Shown piece after piece: positions 1 through 6,970 of a stretch of DNA of 9,338 nt (positions are counted from its first letter, which is position 1; each line of letters begins with the position of its first letter). Below the pieces are notes generated by a model that ran no database searches, had not been told where the DNA came from, and worked only from the letters and a program-made list of their open reading frames with translations. The stretch is taken from positions 1 through 9,338 of the forward strand of contig JAQCDI010000077.1 in the NCBI GenBank assembly GCA_027620595.1. The letters are read 5' to 3'. The stretch comes from Bacteroidota bacterium. Lineage in GTDB: Bacteria; Bacteroidota; Rhodothermia; Rhodothermales; UBA10348. The position numbers were made by a program, and so were the translations under genes.

Positions 1-297
1 CTGCGAAGAAGGCCATACCGGCACGCTTCCCTCGCTGACGGCTTCCGCCACTTCGGCCGGTGCCCATTCGCTTTCCACCGTGATTACGTCACAAGCGTGT
101 ACGAAGGCGCGCATGACGTCCGGGTCGTTCCAGTCTCCCACTACGGCTTCTCCCAGATGGGCCACCGGGCCCGCATGGGTGGGGGACAGGGTGCGGACAT
201 GGATGCCCATTCGAATGGCGGCCAGCGCGGTCATTCGACCGAGCTGGCCGCCACCCAGGATACCGATGGTTGGAAAGTGCGCCTTGGGGTGGTTCAT
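1..297 (-). CDS. purK: 5-(carboxyamino)imidazole ribonucleotide synthase PurK, N-terminal part (cut by window edge)
   Basis: This enzyme makes N5-carboxyaminoimidazole ribonucleotide from AIR, bicarbonate and ATP in cytosolic de novo purine synthesis, and normally hands its product to PurE. Only the first 99 codons lie in the window; the ATP-grasp core and the stop are beyond the left edge. Residues 10-22 read TIGILGGGQLGRM, the classic start of the PurK preATP-grasp domain (nucleotide-like Gly-rich loop). Residues 70-82 (DVITVESEWAPAE) align with the family's D-V-V-T-x-E-x-E segment, with Trp78 where Asn or His is more usual. The fragment ends in VPVWPSSQ, as in the family just before the second domain. 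The ATG at 297-295 puts the Gly-rich loop about ten residues from the start, as expected. It lies 9 bp after the ftsK stop, so cotranscription with ftsK is likely. No Shine-Dalgarno sequence is seen. Assignment is firm; completeness of the gene cannot be judged. Confidence 0.93.
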   Translation of the reverse strand, partial: MNHPKAHFPTIGILGGGQLGRMTALAAIRMGIHVRTLSPTHAGPVAHLGEAVVGDWNDPDVMRAFVHACDVITVESEWAPAEVAEAVSEGSVPVWPSSQ

Positions 298-306
298 GAC
301 GGCCAA

Positions 307-2727
307 TCAGGAGGAAAGGAATTCGTCCAGCATCATCTCGTCTTCAACGAGTACCGCCCGGGCCTTGGAGCCCTCGAACGGTCCGACAATGCCCGCGTCT
401 TCGAGTTGATCGACAATGCGGGCCGCGCGCGAGTAGCCGACCGAGAGTTTGCGCTGCAGGAGCGATACGGATCCCTGCTGTGCCCGGACGATGATGCGAG
501 CTGCATCCTCGAACAACTCGTCGCGCGGCCCGCCCCCGCCACCGGACATGGATGCCGGGCCGGAGTCTTCCTCGATGGAGGGGAGGAGATAGGGTCCTGG
601 ACCGTCCTGATCCCCGATGAACCCGGTTATGCGATCGATTTCCTCGTTGGACACGAAGGGGCCCTGCAAACGTGTGATCTTCGAGCCGAGCATGTAGAGC
701 AGGTCCCCGTTGCCGACGAGGCCTTCGGCCCCGTTCTGGTCGAGGATGGTGCGCGAATCGATTTTCGAGGCCACCTGGTAGGCCAAGCGGGCAGGGAAGT
801 TGGCCTTGATGAGTCCCGTGATGACGTCCACCGAGGGTCGCTGGGTGGCAAGGATGAGATGGATTCCGATGGCGCGTGCCATCTGGGCCAGACGGGCAAT
901 GGGTCCTTCTATGTCCCTTCCTGCCGTCATCATGAGGTCGGCCAGCTCGTCCACCACCACCACGATGTAGGGAAGCAGCCGATGCCCATCATCCGGATCC
1001 AGTCCACCGGACTTGAAGCGCTTGTTGTATTCGCGGATGGAGCGCACCTCAGCCTTGGCCAGCAGGTCATAGCGTTGCTCCATTTCCCGCTCACAGCTTT
1101 TCAGGGTCCCGAGGGCCTGCGACACATCCGTGATGATGGCATCGTCCGCTTCCGGGGGCATGGCCACGTAGTGCGACGCGATGCGGGCGTAGGCGGCCAG
1201 TTCGATCTTCTTGGGATCGATCATCACGAACTTGAGCAGGGACGGGGGAACCGAATAGAGCAGCCCCGTCACGAACGAATTGACGCCCACCGACTTACCG
1301 GATCCGGTCGAACCGGCTATCAGCACGTGCGGCATCTTCGTCAGATCCTGCAGCACCGTTTCTCCCTCGATGGACTTGCCCAGGATGAGCGGCAATTCCA
1401 TGGGGTTCTCCTGGAAGGTGCGCGTCTCGATGATGTCCCGGATGCGGACGAACTCGCGGTGTCGGTTCGGAATCTCGACACCGATGGCCGATTTCCCCGG
1501 GATGGGAGCGATGATTCGGATGCCCCGGGCCGCGAGGGCCATGGCGATGTCGTTTTCGAGCGCCGTGATGCGGCTGATCTTGACGCCCGGAGCGGGGGTC
1601 AATTCGAAAAGGGTGACGGTCGGACCCACTACGGCATCGATGGCGATGATCTCGATGTTGTAGGTGGCCAGTTTATCCAGGAGGATCTGCTTGTTCTCCT
1701 CCAGTTCCTCGTAGTCGATCCGATGGGCATTCTCGTCGGATTGATCCAGGATGTCCAGGCCTGGCTGGTCGAACTGGTAGTCGGCGGCCGACAACTCGTT
1801 GCGCGACAGACGCCGGGCCTTCTCTTCGCGGCGCTGTTCGTGGACTACGATTTCGACGTCGCCAACGGCACCCACCGTTTCGTCGTCCGCTTGAACGCGC
1901 GCAGGTTGGGGACGAGGGGGCAGGGGAGCCGGTGCCGTCCTTGGAGCCGGGGGTGTTTCCCGGGGACGCGTGAGCCGCTCGGTCTCGCGCTGGCGGGCAG
2001 CCTCCAGCTTTTCCGACTCTTGTCGTTTCTTTTCGATGACCGCTTCTCGGGCCGTTTCTTCCTTGCGCTGCCGTCGAAGGGCTGCCCGATTTTTCCACGC
2101 CGCCTGCATGGCTCCGATGCCATTCTCGATGCGGTCCATCGTTCGTTGGATGTCCCGATCAATGAGCAGCAAGCCAGACGTGAGCAAAAGGGCAAGGAGA
2201 ATGATAAGGGAGCCGCTGGCACCCAGGATCTGCTGCATCCACAGCGCCGTACCCTGCCCCCAGGCTCCACTCCAGGCCATGAGGTCGGCCGACGCGGAAA
2301 TGGATATCCACCCGAAAAGCGTGGCCAGCAGGTAAGCCACTCCGAACGTCAGCAGCGAACCCATGCGCAAGCGATCGATCGTTCGGTGGCGAAGCCATCC
2401 GTAGCCCCACATGCCACCAATGATGGGCAGGAAGAACACAAAATATCCAAGGAACCCAGGGACCAGCACGCGGGCCAAGGCTGCTCCGGTAAGCCCCAGG
2501 GCATTGGCCGCATTGCGGGAGCCCGGGGCAATCAGGGAATCCATGGAGAAACGCCGGGCCAGGAGATCATCGGCCGGGTTGTAGGTCAGGATGGCCAGAC
2601 CCAGAAGGAGGCAGACCACCATGGTGAGCAGTCCGAGGATTTCTCGCTTTCGCTGGGCGGAAACCAGGGTCCGGGGTTCGTCCTTTTTCGAGCGGGACGG
2701 CTTGCGCTTCTGAACGGTAGTTGCCAT
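307..2727 (-). CDS. ftsK: DNA translocase FtsK/SpoIIIE family
   Basis: This is a septum-anchored hexameric ATPase that pumps double-stranded DNA to clear and resolve the chromosome termini at division. The 806-residue product has a basic N-terminus and four hydrophobic segments at about 30-49, 86-110, 123-142 and 167-189. A charged, probably coiled-coil stretch follows at about 205-252, then a Pro-rich linker at about 253-278. The motor has Walker A GSTGSGKS at 472-479 and Walker B VVVVDE ending at Asp593-Glu594, followed by the family segments LATQRPSVDVITG and KIDSRTILDQ. A five-glycine hinge (729-733) leads to a C-terminal winged-helix gamma domain (736-806, with GYSRAARIVDQLE), which in the family reads polar KOPS-like sequences and contacts XerD. 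The length and four-helix anchor match the short-linker FtsK/SpoIIIE form rather than the long E. coli protein. The ATG at 2727 gives a typical basic N-terminus. The gene sits 66 bp after gcvT and 9 bp before purK. Confidence 0.97.
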   Translation of the reverse strand: MATTVQKRKPSRSKKDEPRTLVSAQRKREILGLLTMVVCLLLGLAILTYNPADDLLARRFSMDSLIAPGSRNAANALGLTGAALARVLVPGFLGYFVFFLPIIGGMWGYGWLRHRTIDRLRMGSLLTFGVAYLLATLFGWISISASADLMAWSGAWGQGTALWMQQILGASGSLIILLALLLTSGLLLIDRDIQRTMDRIENGIGAMQAAWKNRAALRRQRKEETAREAVIEKKRQESEKLEAARQRETERLTRPRETPPAPRTAPAPLPPRPQPARVQADDETVGAVGDVEIVVHEQRREEKARRLSRNELSAADYQFDQPGLDILDQSDENAHRIDYEELEENKQILLDKLATYNIEIIAIDAVVGPTVTLFELTPAPGVKISRITALENDIAMALAARGIRIIAPIPGKSAIGVEIPNRHREFVRIRDIIETRTFQENPMELPLILGKSIEGETVLQDLTKMPHVLIAGSTGSGKSVGVNSFVTGLLYSVPPSLLKFVMIDPKKIELAAYARIASHYVAMPPEADDAIITDVSQALGTLKSCEREMEQRYDLLAKAEVRSIREYNKRFKSGGLDPDDGHRLLPYIVVVVDELADLMMTAGRDIEGPIARLAQMARAIGIHLILATQRPSVDVITGLIKANFPARLAYQVASKIDSRTILDQNGAEGLVGNGDLLYMLGSKITRLQGPFVSNEEIDRITGFIGDQDGPGPYLLPSIEEDSGPASMSGGGGGPRDELFEDAARIIVRAQQGSVSLLQRKLSVGYSRAARIVDQLEDAGIVGPFEGSKARAVLVEDEMMLDEFLSS

Positions 2728-2732
2728 GTCCG

Positions 2733-2762
2733 AATCTACGCAGACATTGCCCCATCCGCCAA
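2733..2762 (-). promoter_or_regulatory. Possible ftsK promoter, near-leaderless
   Basis: In the 66-bp gap between gcvT and ftsK, reading on the minus strand, a TTGGCG (2762-2757) lies 18 bp ahead of a TAGATT (2738-2733). The TAGATT is only 5 bp from the ftsK ATG, so transcription from it would start at about the initiator codon. Matches of this quality occur by chance. It is listed only because it is the best candidate in this gap. Confidence 0.2.
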
Positions 2763-2793
2763 TGGCCGAGGGACCGTCCTTTCGGGGACCCGA

Positions 2794-3900
2794 TTACTTG
2801 TGGAAAGGAGGTTTGGCCACCGTGACGGCGAAGGTTCGCCCCCGATTCTCGATATGGAGGACCGCCCCGGGTGAAGTGAGGGCCGCTTCATTGGCCACAT
2901 ACCCCAGGCCTATGCCTTTTCCGAGGATGGGAGACTGCGTCCCGGACGTGACCTCGCCCACCACACGCCCATCACCATCCTGGATGGCATATCCGTGCCG
3001 GGGGATGCCCCGTTCGCTGGCCACGAAGCCCACCAACCTACGCTTGGGTCCGGCTTCCTTGATGGCGCGCAGACGCTGGCTTCCCACGAAGTCCGAAGCA
3101 TCCAGTTTGGTGACCCAGCCGAGTCCCGCCTCAAGCGGGTTGGTCTCCGACGTGATATCGTTGCCATAGAGGCAATACCCACTTTCGAGCCGCAATGTAT
3201 CCCGGCATCCGAGACCCGCAGGCTTGAGGCCGAAGGCGTTGCCGTGCTGGAGGAGCGCATCCCAAACCTTTGCCGCGTCCTCTGCCCGTGTATAGATCTC
3301 CCCCCCGGGTTCGCCCGTGTACCCGGTCCGGGAAATGATGACATCGGATAGGCCCAGGAAGGATCCGTCGGCCGGCTCGGCAAAGGTATAGAACGCCAGC
3401 ACGGATGCATCGAAGCCCGAAGCGGCCGCCAGGATGTCGAACGCGGCAGGCCCCTGCAAGGCCAGCAAGCCGGTGCGGTCACTGACGTCGGTAATCTCCG
3501 CTCCCATAGGATTGTTGGCACGCATCCAAGCCACATCGCCCTCAATGTTCGAAGCGTTGATCACCAACAGATAGTCCTGATCCGCCCTGCGGTACACGAG
3601 CAGGTCGTCCACGATGCCGCCATCCTCCCGGCACATGACTGTGTACTGTGCGTTCCCGTCCGTGAGTGCAGCCACGTTGTTGGAAACGAGGTGCTGAACG
3701 AAGTCGAAGGCGTGGGGGCCGCGAACCAGGACTTCCCCCATGTGGCTGACATCGAAGAGGCCGGCTGCAGAGCGCACGGCGTGGTGCTCGTCCAGTATGC
3801 CGGAGTACTGAACCGGCATGTCGAAACCGGCAAAGGGGACCATTTTGGCGCCAAGGGCCACATGACGGTCGTAGAGGGGGGTTCGCTGCAGGTCGGACAT
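2794..3900 (-). CDS. gcvT: Aminomethyltransferase, glycine cleavage system T protein
   Basis: The T protein takes the aminomethyl group from lipoylated H protein and gives ammonia and 5,10-methylene-tetrahydrofolate. The 368-residue length is normal for bacterial GcvT. Visible family motifs are the N-terminal RTPLYDRHVALGAKMVPFAGF (residues 6-26, cited for position only), LFDVSHMGE (48-56), IVDDLLVY with the folate-site aspartate at 98 or 99, NASNIE (115-120), RTGYTGE (191-197), GCRDTLRLESGYCLYGND (231-248) and, in the C-terminal barrel, GEVTSGTQSPILGKGIGLGYV (315-335). After RTGYTGE the sequence is PGGE, where most relatives have an aromatic residue in place of the second glycine. The ATG at 3900 gives the expected N-terminus; no Shine-Dalgarno sequence precedes it. 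The gene stands apart from gcvH and gcvP, which are not in the window. It follows tyrA by 144 bp and may have its own promoter. Related folate proteins such as YgfZ or dimethylglycine dehydrogenase are much less likely given the motifs and length. Confidence 0.95.
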   Translation of the reverse strand: MSDLQRTPLYDRHVALGAKMVPFAGFDMPVQYSGILDEHHAVRSAAGLFDVSHMGEVLVRGPHAFDFVQHLVSNNVAALTDGNAQYTVMCREDGGIVDDLLVYRRADQDYLLVINASNIEGDVAWMRANNPMGAEITDVSDRTGLLALQGPAAFDILAAASGFDASVLAFYTFAEPADGSFLGLSDVIISRTGYTGEPGGEIYTRAEDAAKVWDALLQHGNAFGLKPAGLGCRDTLRLESGYCLYGNDITSETNPLEAGLGWVTKLDASDFVGSQRLRAIKEAGPKRRLVGFVASERGIPRHGYAIQDGDGRVVGEVTSGTQSPILGKGIGLGYVANEAALTSPGAVLHIENRGRTFAVTVAKPPFHK

Positions 3901-3941
3901 GGGGCTGGATGCTGTTGCGGGTGAGCTGGATCAGACCACCG

Positions 3942-3971
3942 ATGATACGCCCGGTGCTGCGCCCCGAGCAA
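3942..3971 (-). promoter_or_regulatory. Candidate gcvT promoter
   Basis: On the minus strand a TTGCTC (3971-3966) and a TATCAT (3947-3942) are separated by 18 bp and end 41 bp before the gcvT ATG. This resembles a sigma-70 type promoter. The 144-bp tyrA-gcvT gap makes an internal promoter plausible. If the host uses a Bacteroidota-type sigma factor, the consensus would differ, so this is a weak call. Confidence 0.28.
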
Positions 3972-4014
3972 TCTGGGCGTGCTCCTCGCACCGGTATTGG
4001 ATGTTTCTTGACCT

Positions 4015-4029
4015 TTCCTCCAGGAGGAA
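4015..4029 (-). terminator. Short dyad downstream of tyrA
   Basis: A perfect inverted repeat, TTCCTCC-A-GGAGGAA, begins 16 bp beyond the tyrA stop. As RNA it could fold with about five pairs and a five-base loop. There is no T-tract, so it is at best a weak or partial terminator. It could instead be a protein-binding dyad. Confidence 0.22.
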
Positions 4030-4044
4030 GAACGGATTCTGGCG

Positions 4045-5136
4045 TCAGAGCCGATAAGCCGTGAATCCAGCCGATTGCAACGCATCCACGGCCAAACCCG
4101 CTTCGCTGGCCGTGTCGAAACCCAGACGGAACGTTCCTCCGGTCTGCTCTCGGATGCGGAGCAATTCGATGTCCTTGATGCTGAGATCAGCCTGGAAAAG
4201 TGTGGAGGTCAACTCCACCAGGGCACCGGGCCGGTCGGGTGTGAAGACGAACACGTCGGCCAACGGTTTGAGGAATCCTTTGCTGTCAGCAGGGATGAAA
4301 TTCCGCGTCTGTTCGGCCAGTCGGAACCGATCTCCGATGGCATCCATGGATCCGGCGCGCAGTTCGGCCGAAAGCTCGGACAGAAGTCCGGCGAACGTTT
4401 CCAGGGCCGCCTGCGCTTCCTCCCGGTTTCCGTCCAGGATATCCGACCACATCCGGAATGGGGAACTGGCGATCCGGGTCATGTCCCTGAATCCGCCGGC
4501 GGCCAACCGGAGCACCTCCGGATCCTGCTGTCGACTTTGGGCGGCGAGGTTGACCAACAACACAGACAGCATTTGTGGCAAATGACTGACGCGGGCCGCT
4601 ACCCGGTCATGCTTCCGGGGGGACATTTCCAGGAGACGCGCACCAGTGGATTGCAGCAAGGACTGGAATGTGGCATAGCGGGCAGCATCCACATCGCCGG
4701 CCGGGGGGCAGAGTACGTAGGTAGCGTTTTCGTACAGCGCGGCATCCGCATGACGGATTCCAGCCTTTTCCGAGCCTGTCATCGGGTGCCCGCCGATCCA
4801 GGTGTGCCGCGGAAGGAAGCGCTCGGTCGCCGCTGCAACAGGCTGCTTGACCGAGCAGAGGTCGTGGACCCACGTCCCCGGGGAAAGCAAGGGCGCCATT
4901 TCCTCGATAAGGGCAATGGCTGTGTGGAGGGGGGTGGCCAGGATGACCAGATCGGACTCCTGCACGGCGGCTTCCAGGCTTGGCGCCGCGTGTGTGATGG
5001 CGTGCCGACGCAGTGCCACTTCCAGGGTGTCGGCTGCGTCCCATCCGATGATCCGGAGGTCCGGATCATGTTCCAGCAAGGACAGCCCCAGGGAGCCGCC
5101 CATTAGGCCACAGCCAATCAGGGAAATGCGCTGCAT
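4045..5136 (-). CDS. tyrA: Prephenate dehydrogenase with C-terminal ACT domain
   Basis: This enzyme oxidatively decarboxylates prephenate to 4-hydroxyphenylpyruvate with NAD(P), the committed step to tyrosine. The 363-residue product opens with a Rossmann loop, IGCGLMGGSLG (7-17), directly after the start, which supports the ATG at 5136. The family motif GGHPMTGSEKAG lies at 115-126, with His117 corresponding to the catalytic histidine of characterised TyrA proteins. The helical dimerisation part follows, with KHDRVAARVSHLPQ (175-188) and GGFRDMTRIASSP (214-226). Residues about 294-363 form an ACT-like domain (DVFVFTPDRPGALVEL at 294-309, then a second strand-helix unit), which in relatives binds tyrosine for feedback control. 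There is no chorismate mutase domain, so this is the monofunctional form. Arogenate specificity cannot be excluded from sequence. It is the first gene of the minus-strand set, diverging from gcdH. Confidence 0.94.
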   Translation of the reverse strand: MQRISLIGCGLMGGSLGLSLLEHDPDLRIIGWDAADTLEVALRRHAITHAAPSLEAAVQESDLVILATPLHTAIALIEEMAPLLSPGTWVHDLCSVKQPVAAATERFLPRHTWIGGHPMTGSEKAGIRHADAALYENATYVLCPPAGDVDAARYATFQSLLQSTGARLLEMSPRKHDRVAARVSHLPQMLSVLLVNLAAQSRQQDPEVLRLAAGGFRDMTRIASSPFRMWSDILDGNREEAQAALETFAGLLSELSAELRAGSMDAIGDRFRLAEQTRNFIPADSKGFLKPLADVFVFTPDRPGALVELTSTLFQADLSIKDIELLRIREQTGGTFRLGFDTASEAGLAVDALQSAGFTAYRL

Positions 5137-5169
5137 GGATGGAACGGGGGGGAGGCGGGAAAAAACAGG

Positions 5170-5202
5170 AAACTACGCATCGATTGATGGAAAACCTGTC
5201 AA
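5170..5202 (-). promoter_or_regulatory. Candidate tyrA promoter
   Basis: On the minus strand a perfect TTGACA (5202-5197) is followed after 21 bp by TAGTTTCC (TAGTTT at 5175-5170), 33 bp before the tyrA ATG. TTGACA is a perfect sigma-70 -35 box, but the spacer is too long for a standard sigma-70 promoter. TAGTTTCC partly fits the TAnnTTTG -7 element known in Bacteroidota, which uses longer spacing. A short dyad CATC-GATT-GATG (5178-5189) lies between the two boxes and could bind a regulator. All of this is inferred from sequence alone. Confidence 0.33.
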
Positions 5203-5293
5203 GTTCGGTCAGAGGCGTGCCTGATCGCTTTTCCCTTTGTCCTCCGCAGTATCTTGCCGCCAACGATACAGTGCCCCATTTCTTCCATCCGAC

Positions 5294-6505
5294 ATGTCCA
5301 AACCGTTCTTCAATCCAGACGACATTTTCCAGTTCGAGTCCCTCCTCGGAGAAGAGGAACGACTCATCATGGAATCTGCTCGTGAATACGCACAGACCCA
5401 GCTCGAACCGCGCGCCCTTGAGGGTAACCAGGAAGGCATCTTCCACCAGGACATCCCGCGCGAATTGGGTGAGCTCGGGTTACTCGGGTCAACGATTCCC
5501 GAAGAGTATGGTGGTGTAGGCGCGAGTTACACGGCATACGGCCTGATTGCCCGCGAACTGGAGCGGGTAGACTCCGGATACCGGTCATTCGCTTCCGTAC
5601 AGTCCTCACTGGTCATGTATCCGATCATGGACTTCGGGACGGAAGAGTTGCGGCGCAAGTATCTGCCCAAGCTGGCCAGCGCCGAGATGATCGGCTGTTT
5701 CGGTCTGACCGAACCTGATCACGGTTCCGACCCGGGATCCATGGTCACGACGGCTGTCCGCGGAGATGGCGGGTTCATCCTGAACGGTGCCAAGATGTGG
5801 ATCACCAACTCTCCGGTAGCGGATGTTTTCGTGGTCTGGGCCAAGCTGAAGGAGCATGCCGGGGACAAGGGAGTGATCCGTGGATTCGTGCTCGAGAAAG
5901 GAATGCCCGGTCTTTCTGCGCCAGTGACGCACAACAAGATGTCCTTGCGCGCTTCCCACACGGGGGAGATCGTGATGGACAACGTTTTCGTGCCTGAAGG
6001 AAACATGTTTCCCGAAGTGATGGGTCTCAAGGGCCCATTCTCCTGTTTGAACAATGCCCGCTACGGGATCGTCTGGGGTGCGCTCGGCGCTGCGGAGAAC
6101 TGTTTCTCCCGCGCCCGTCAGTATGTGATGGAGCGCAAGCAGTTCGGTTATCCCCTTGGGGCCATGCAGCTCGTACAGACGAAGCTGGCCAATATGGTGA
6201 CCGAGATCACGCAGATGCAGCTCCTGGCCTGGCGGTTGGGGCAGCTCAAGGATTCCGGCCAGGCACACCCGGCCATGGTTTCGCTGGCCAAGCGCAACAA
6301 TTGCGGACGCGCGTTGGAGATCGCCCGCTCGGCGCGGGACATGATGGGTGGCAACGGAATAACGGGCGAGTACCGGGTCATCCATCACATGGTCAACCTG
6401 GAAAGCGTCAACACGTACGAAGGCACGTACGACATCCACGGGCTGATCCTGGGCCGTGAGCTGACGGGCATCCAGGCCTTCACCCCGCGCGGCAACGATG
6501 CCTGA
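5294..6505 (+). CDS. gcdH: Glutaryl-CoA dehydrogenase (decarboxylating acyl-CoA dehydrogenase)
   Basis: This FAD enzyme converts glutaryl-CoA to crotonyl-CoA and CO2 in lysine and tryptophan breakdown, passing electrons to ETF. The 403-residue product resembles human GCDH along its whole length rather than a generic acyl-CoA dehydrogenase. It has ERVDSGYRSFASVQSSLVM (90-108), FGLTEPDHGSDPGS (136-149), WITNSPVADVFVVWAK (169-184), CLNNARYGIVWG (251-262) and VNTYEGTYDIHGLILGR (372-388). Glu376 matches the catalytic base. Glu90, Arg97 and Tyr375 match the residues tied to glutaryl carboxylate binding and decarboxylation in the human enzyme, so the decarboxylating form is likely. I chose the ATG at 5294, which gives MSKPFFNPDD. 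An upstream in-frame TTG at 5237 would add 19 residues that look like untranslated sequence. The gene diverges from tyrA and leads a plus-strand series. No lysine-degradation partner genes are nearby. Confidence 0.93.
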   Translation: MSKPFFNPDDIFQFESLLGEEERLIMESAREYAQTQLEPRALEGNQEGIFHQDIPRELGELGLLGSTIPEEYGGVGASYTAYGLIARELERVDSGYRSFASVQSSLVMYPIMDFGTEELRRKYLPKLASAEMIGCFGLTEPDHGSDPGSMVTTAVRGDGGFILNGAKMWITNSPVADVFVVWAKLKEHAGDKGVIRGFVLEKGMPGLSAPVTHNKMSLRASHTGEIVMDNVFVPEGNMFPEVMGLKGPFSCLNNARYGIVWGALGAAENCFSRARQYVMERKQFGYPLGAMQLVQTKLANMVTEITQMQLLAWRLGQLKDSGQAHPAMVSLAKRNNCGRALEIARSARDMMGGNGITGEYRVIHHMVNLESVNTYEGTYDIHGLILGRELTGIQAFTPRGNDA

Positions 6506-6528
6506 CCGGAGCGGGGCGGCAGATGGGA

Positions 6529-6543
6529 CTGGAGAATGTCCAG
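6529..6543 (+). terminator. Weak hairpin after gcdH
   Basis: CTGGA-GAATG-TCCAG forms a five-pair stem with a five-base loop 23 bp past the gcdH stop. No T-run follows, so termination would be weak. A second short dyad, ACGCT-GG-AGCGT, lies at 6580-6591. Either one could equally be a regulatory dyad in the 133-bp gap before the next gene. Confidence 0.22.
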
Positions 6544-6638
6544 CCTGTCAATGAGGACCGATCTGGCGTAACTTGACCCACGCTGGAGCGTACCCCTTGC
6601 CTTCCGGTCCGGCGGTTTCCACTTAGCAGTGACATGTC

Positions 6639-6920
6639 ATGCCTGTTGCCATCGTAGCCCTCGTCATGGGGTCCTTCCTGCTGTTCATCAAGATGTTGTT
6701 GGACTACAACAAGGACAAGATGCTGACCTCGGGAAGGCAAGATGCGTCATCCAACACCTTGCTGCTCTCGGAACTGCAGGAGATGATCAACCAGTCGGTG
6801 CAGCAGGCAGTCGAGCCGCTCCACGAGCGGGTCGACCAGCTTGAACAGCTGGCATTGCTTCCCGCTGATGCCGATGTCCGGGCGCCCAAGGCCCTCTCCC
6901 AAGGCCCGCCGCGTGACTGA
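6639..6920 (+). CDS. Small membrane-anchored coiled-coil protein, first of a pair
   Basis: I do not recognise this 93-residue protein. Residues about 4-22 form one strongly hydrophobic helix (VAIVALVMGSFLLFIKMLL), followed by a charged DYNKDK segment. That is consistent with a single membrane anchor and a cytoplasmic C-terminus. Residues about 41-75 are predicted by eye to be a coiled coil (leucine-rich, acidic, containing AVEPLHERVDQLEQL), followed by a low-complexity tail. The ATG at 6639 follows the palindrome GACATGTC; there is no Shine-Dalgarno sequence. Its coiled coil aligns without gaps with that of the next gene, so the two are probably paralogues. The layout recalls PspB of the phage-shock system, but I see no specific sequence match and do not claim homology. 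It is credible as a gene because of this architecture and the similar neighbour on the same strand. Confidence 0.75.
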   Translation: MPVAIVALVMGSFLLFIKMLLDYNKDKMLTSGRQDASSNTLLLSELQEMINQSVQQAVEPLHERVDQLEQLALLPADADVRAPKALSQGPPRD

Positions 6921-6970
6921 TCTGACCCATCACGGATCCTGTCTTTCGAACCAAGCCAGAAGCTCCTCCG

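Noticed and set aside
97..2874. A 925-codon plus-strand open frame as a protein-coding gene
   Set aside because: It is the exact codon-register complement of ftsK, with no recognisable domain and a composition (His, Gly, Asp, Arg-rich) typical of antisense frames in GC-rich DNA. FtsK and PurK on the other strand are unambiguous.
4075..5106. A 343-codon plus-strand frame opposite tyrA
   Set aside because: It lies in register with tyrA and is explained by the same codon bias. No family motif is seen.
5237..5293. An extended gcdH start at the TTG at 5237
   Set aside because: The extra 19 residues do not resemble the family N-terminus, and the ATG at 5294 gives a normal length.
5606..6439. A 277-codon minus-strand frame opposite gcdH
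   Set aside because: It is the codon-register complement of gcdH, His-rich and without motifs.
6639..6920. Calling the first small protein PspB
   Set aside because: Only the general layout of a membrane helix and coiled coil is shared. No specific sequence match and no other psp gene is seen nearby.
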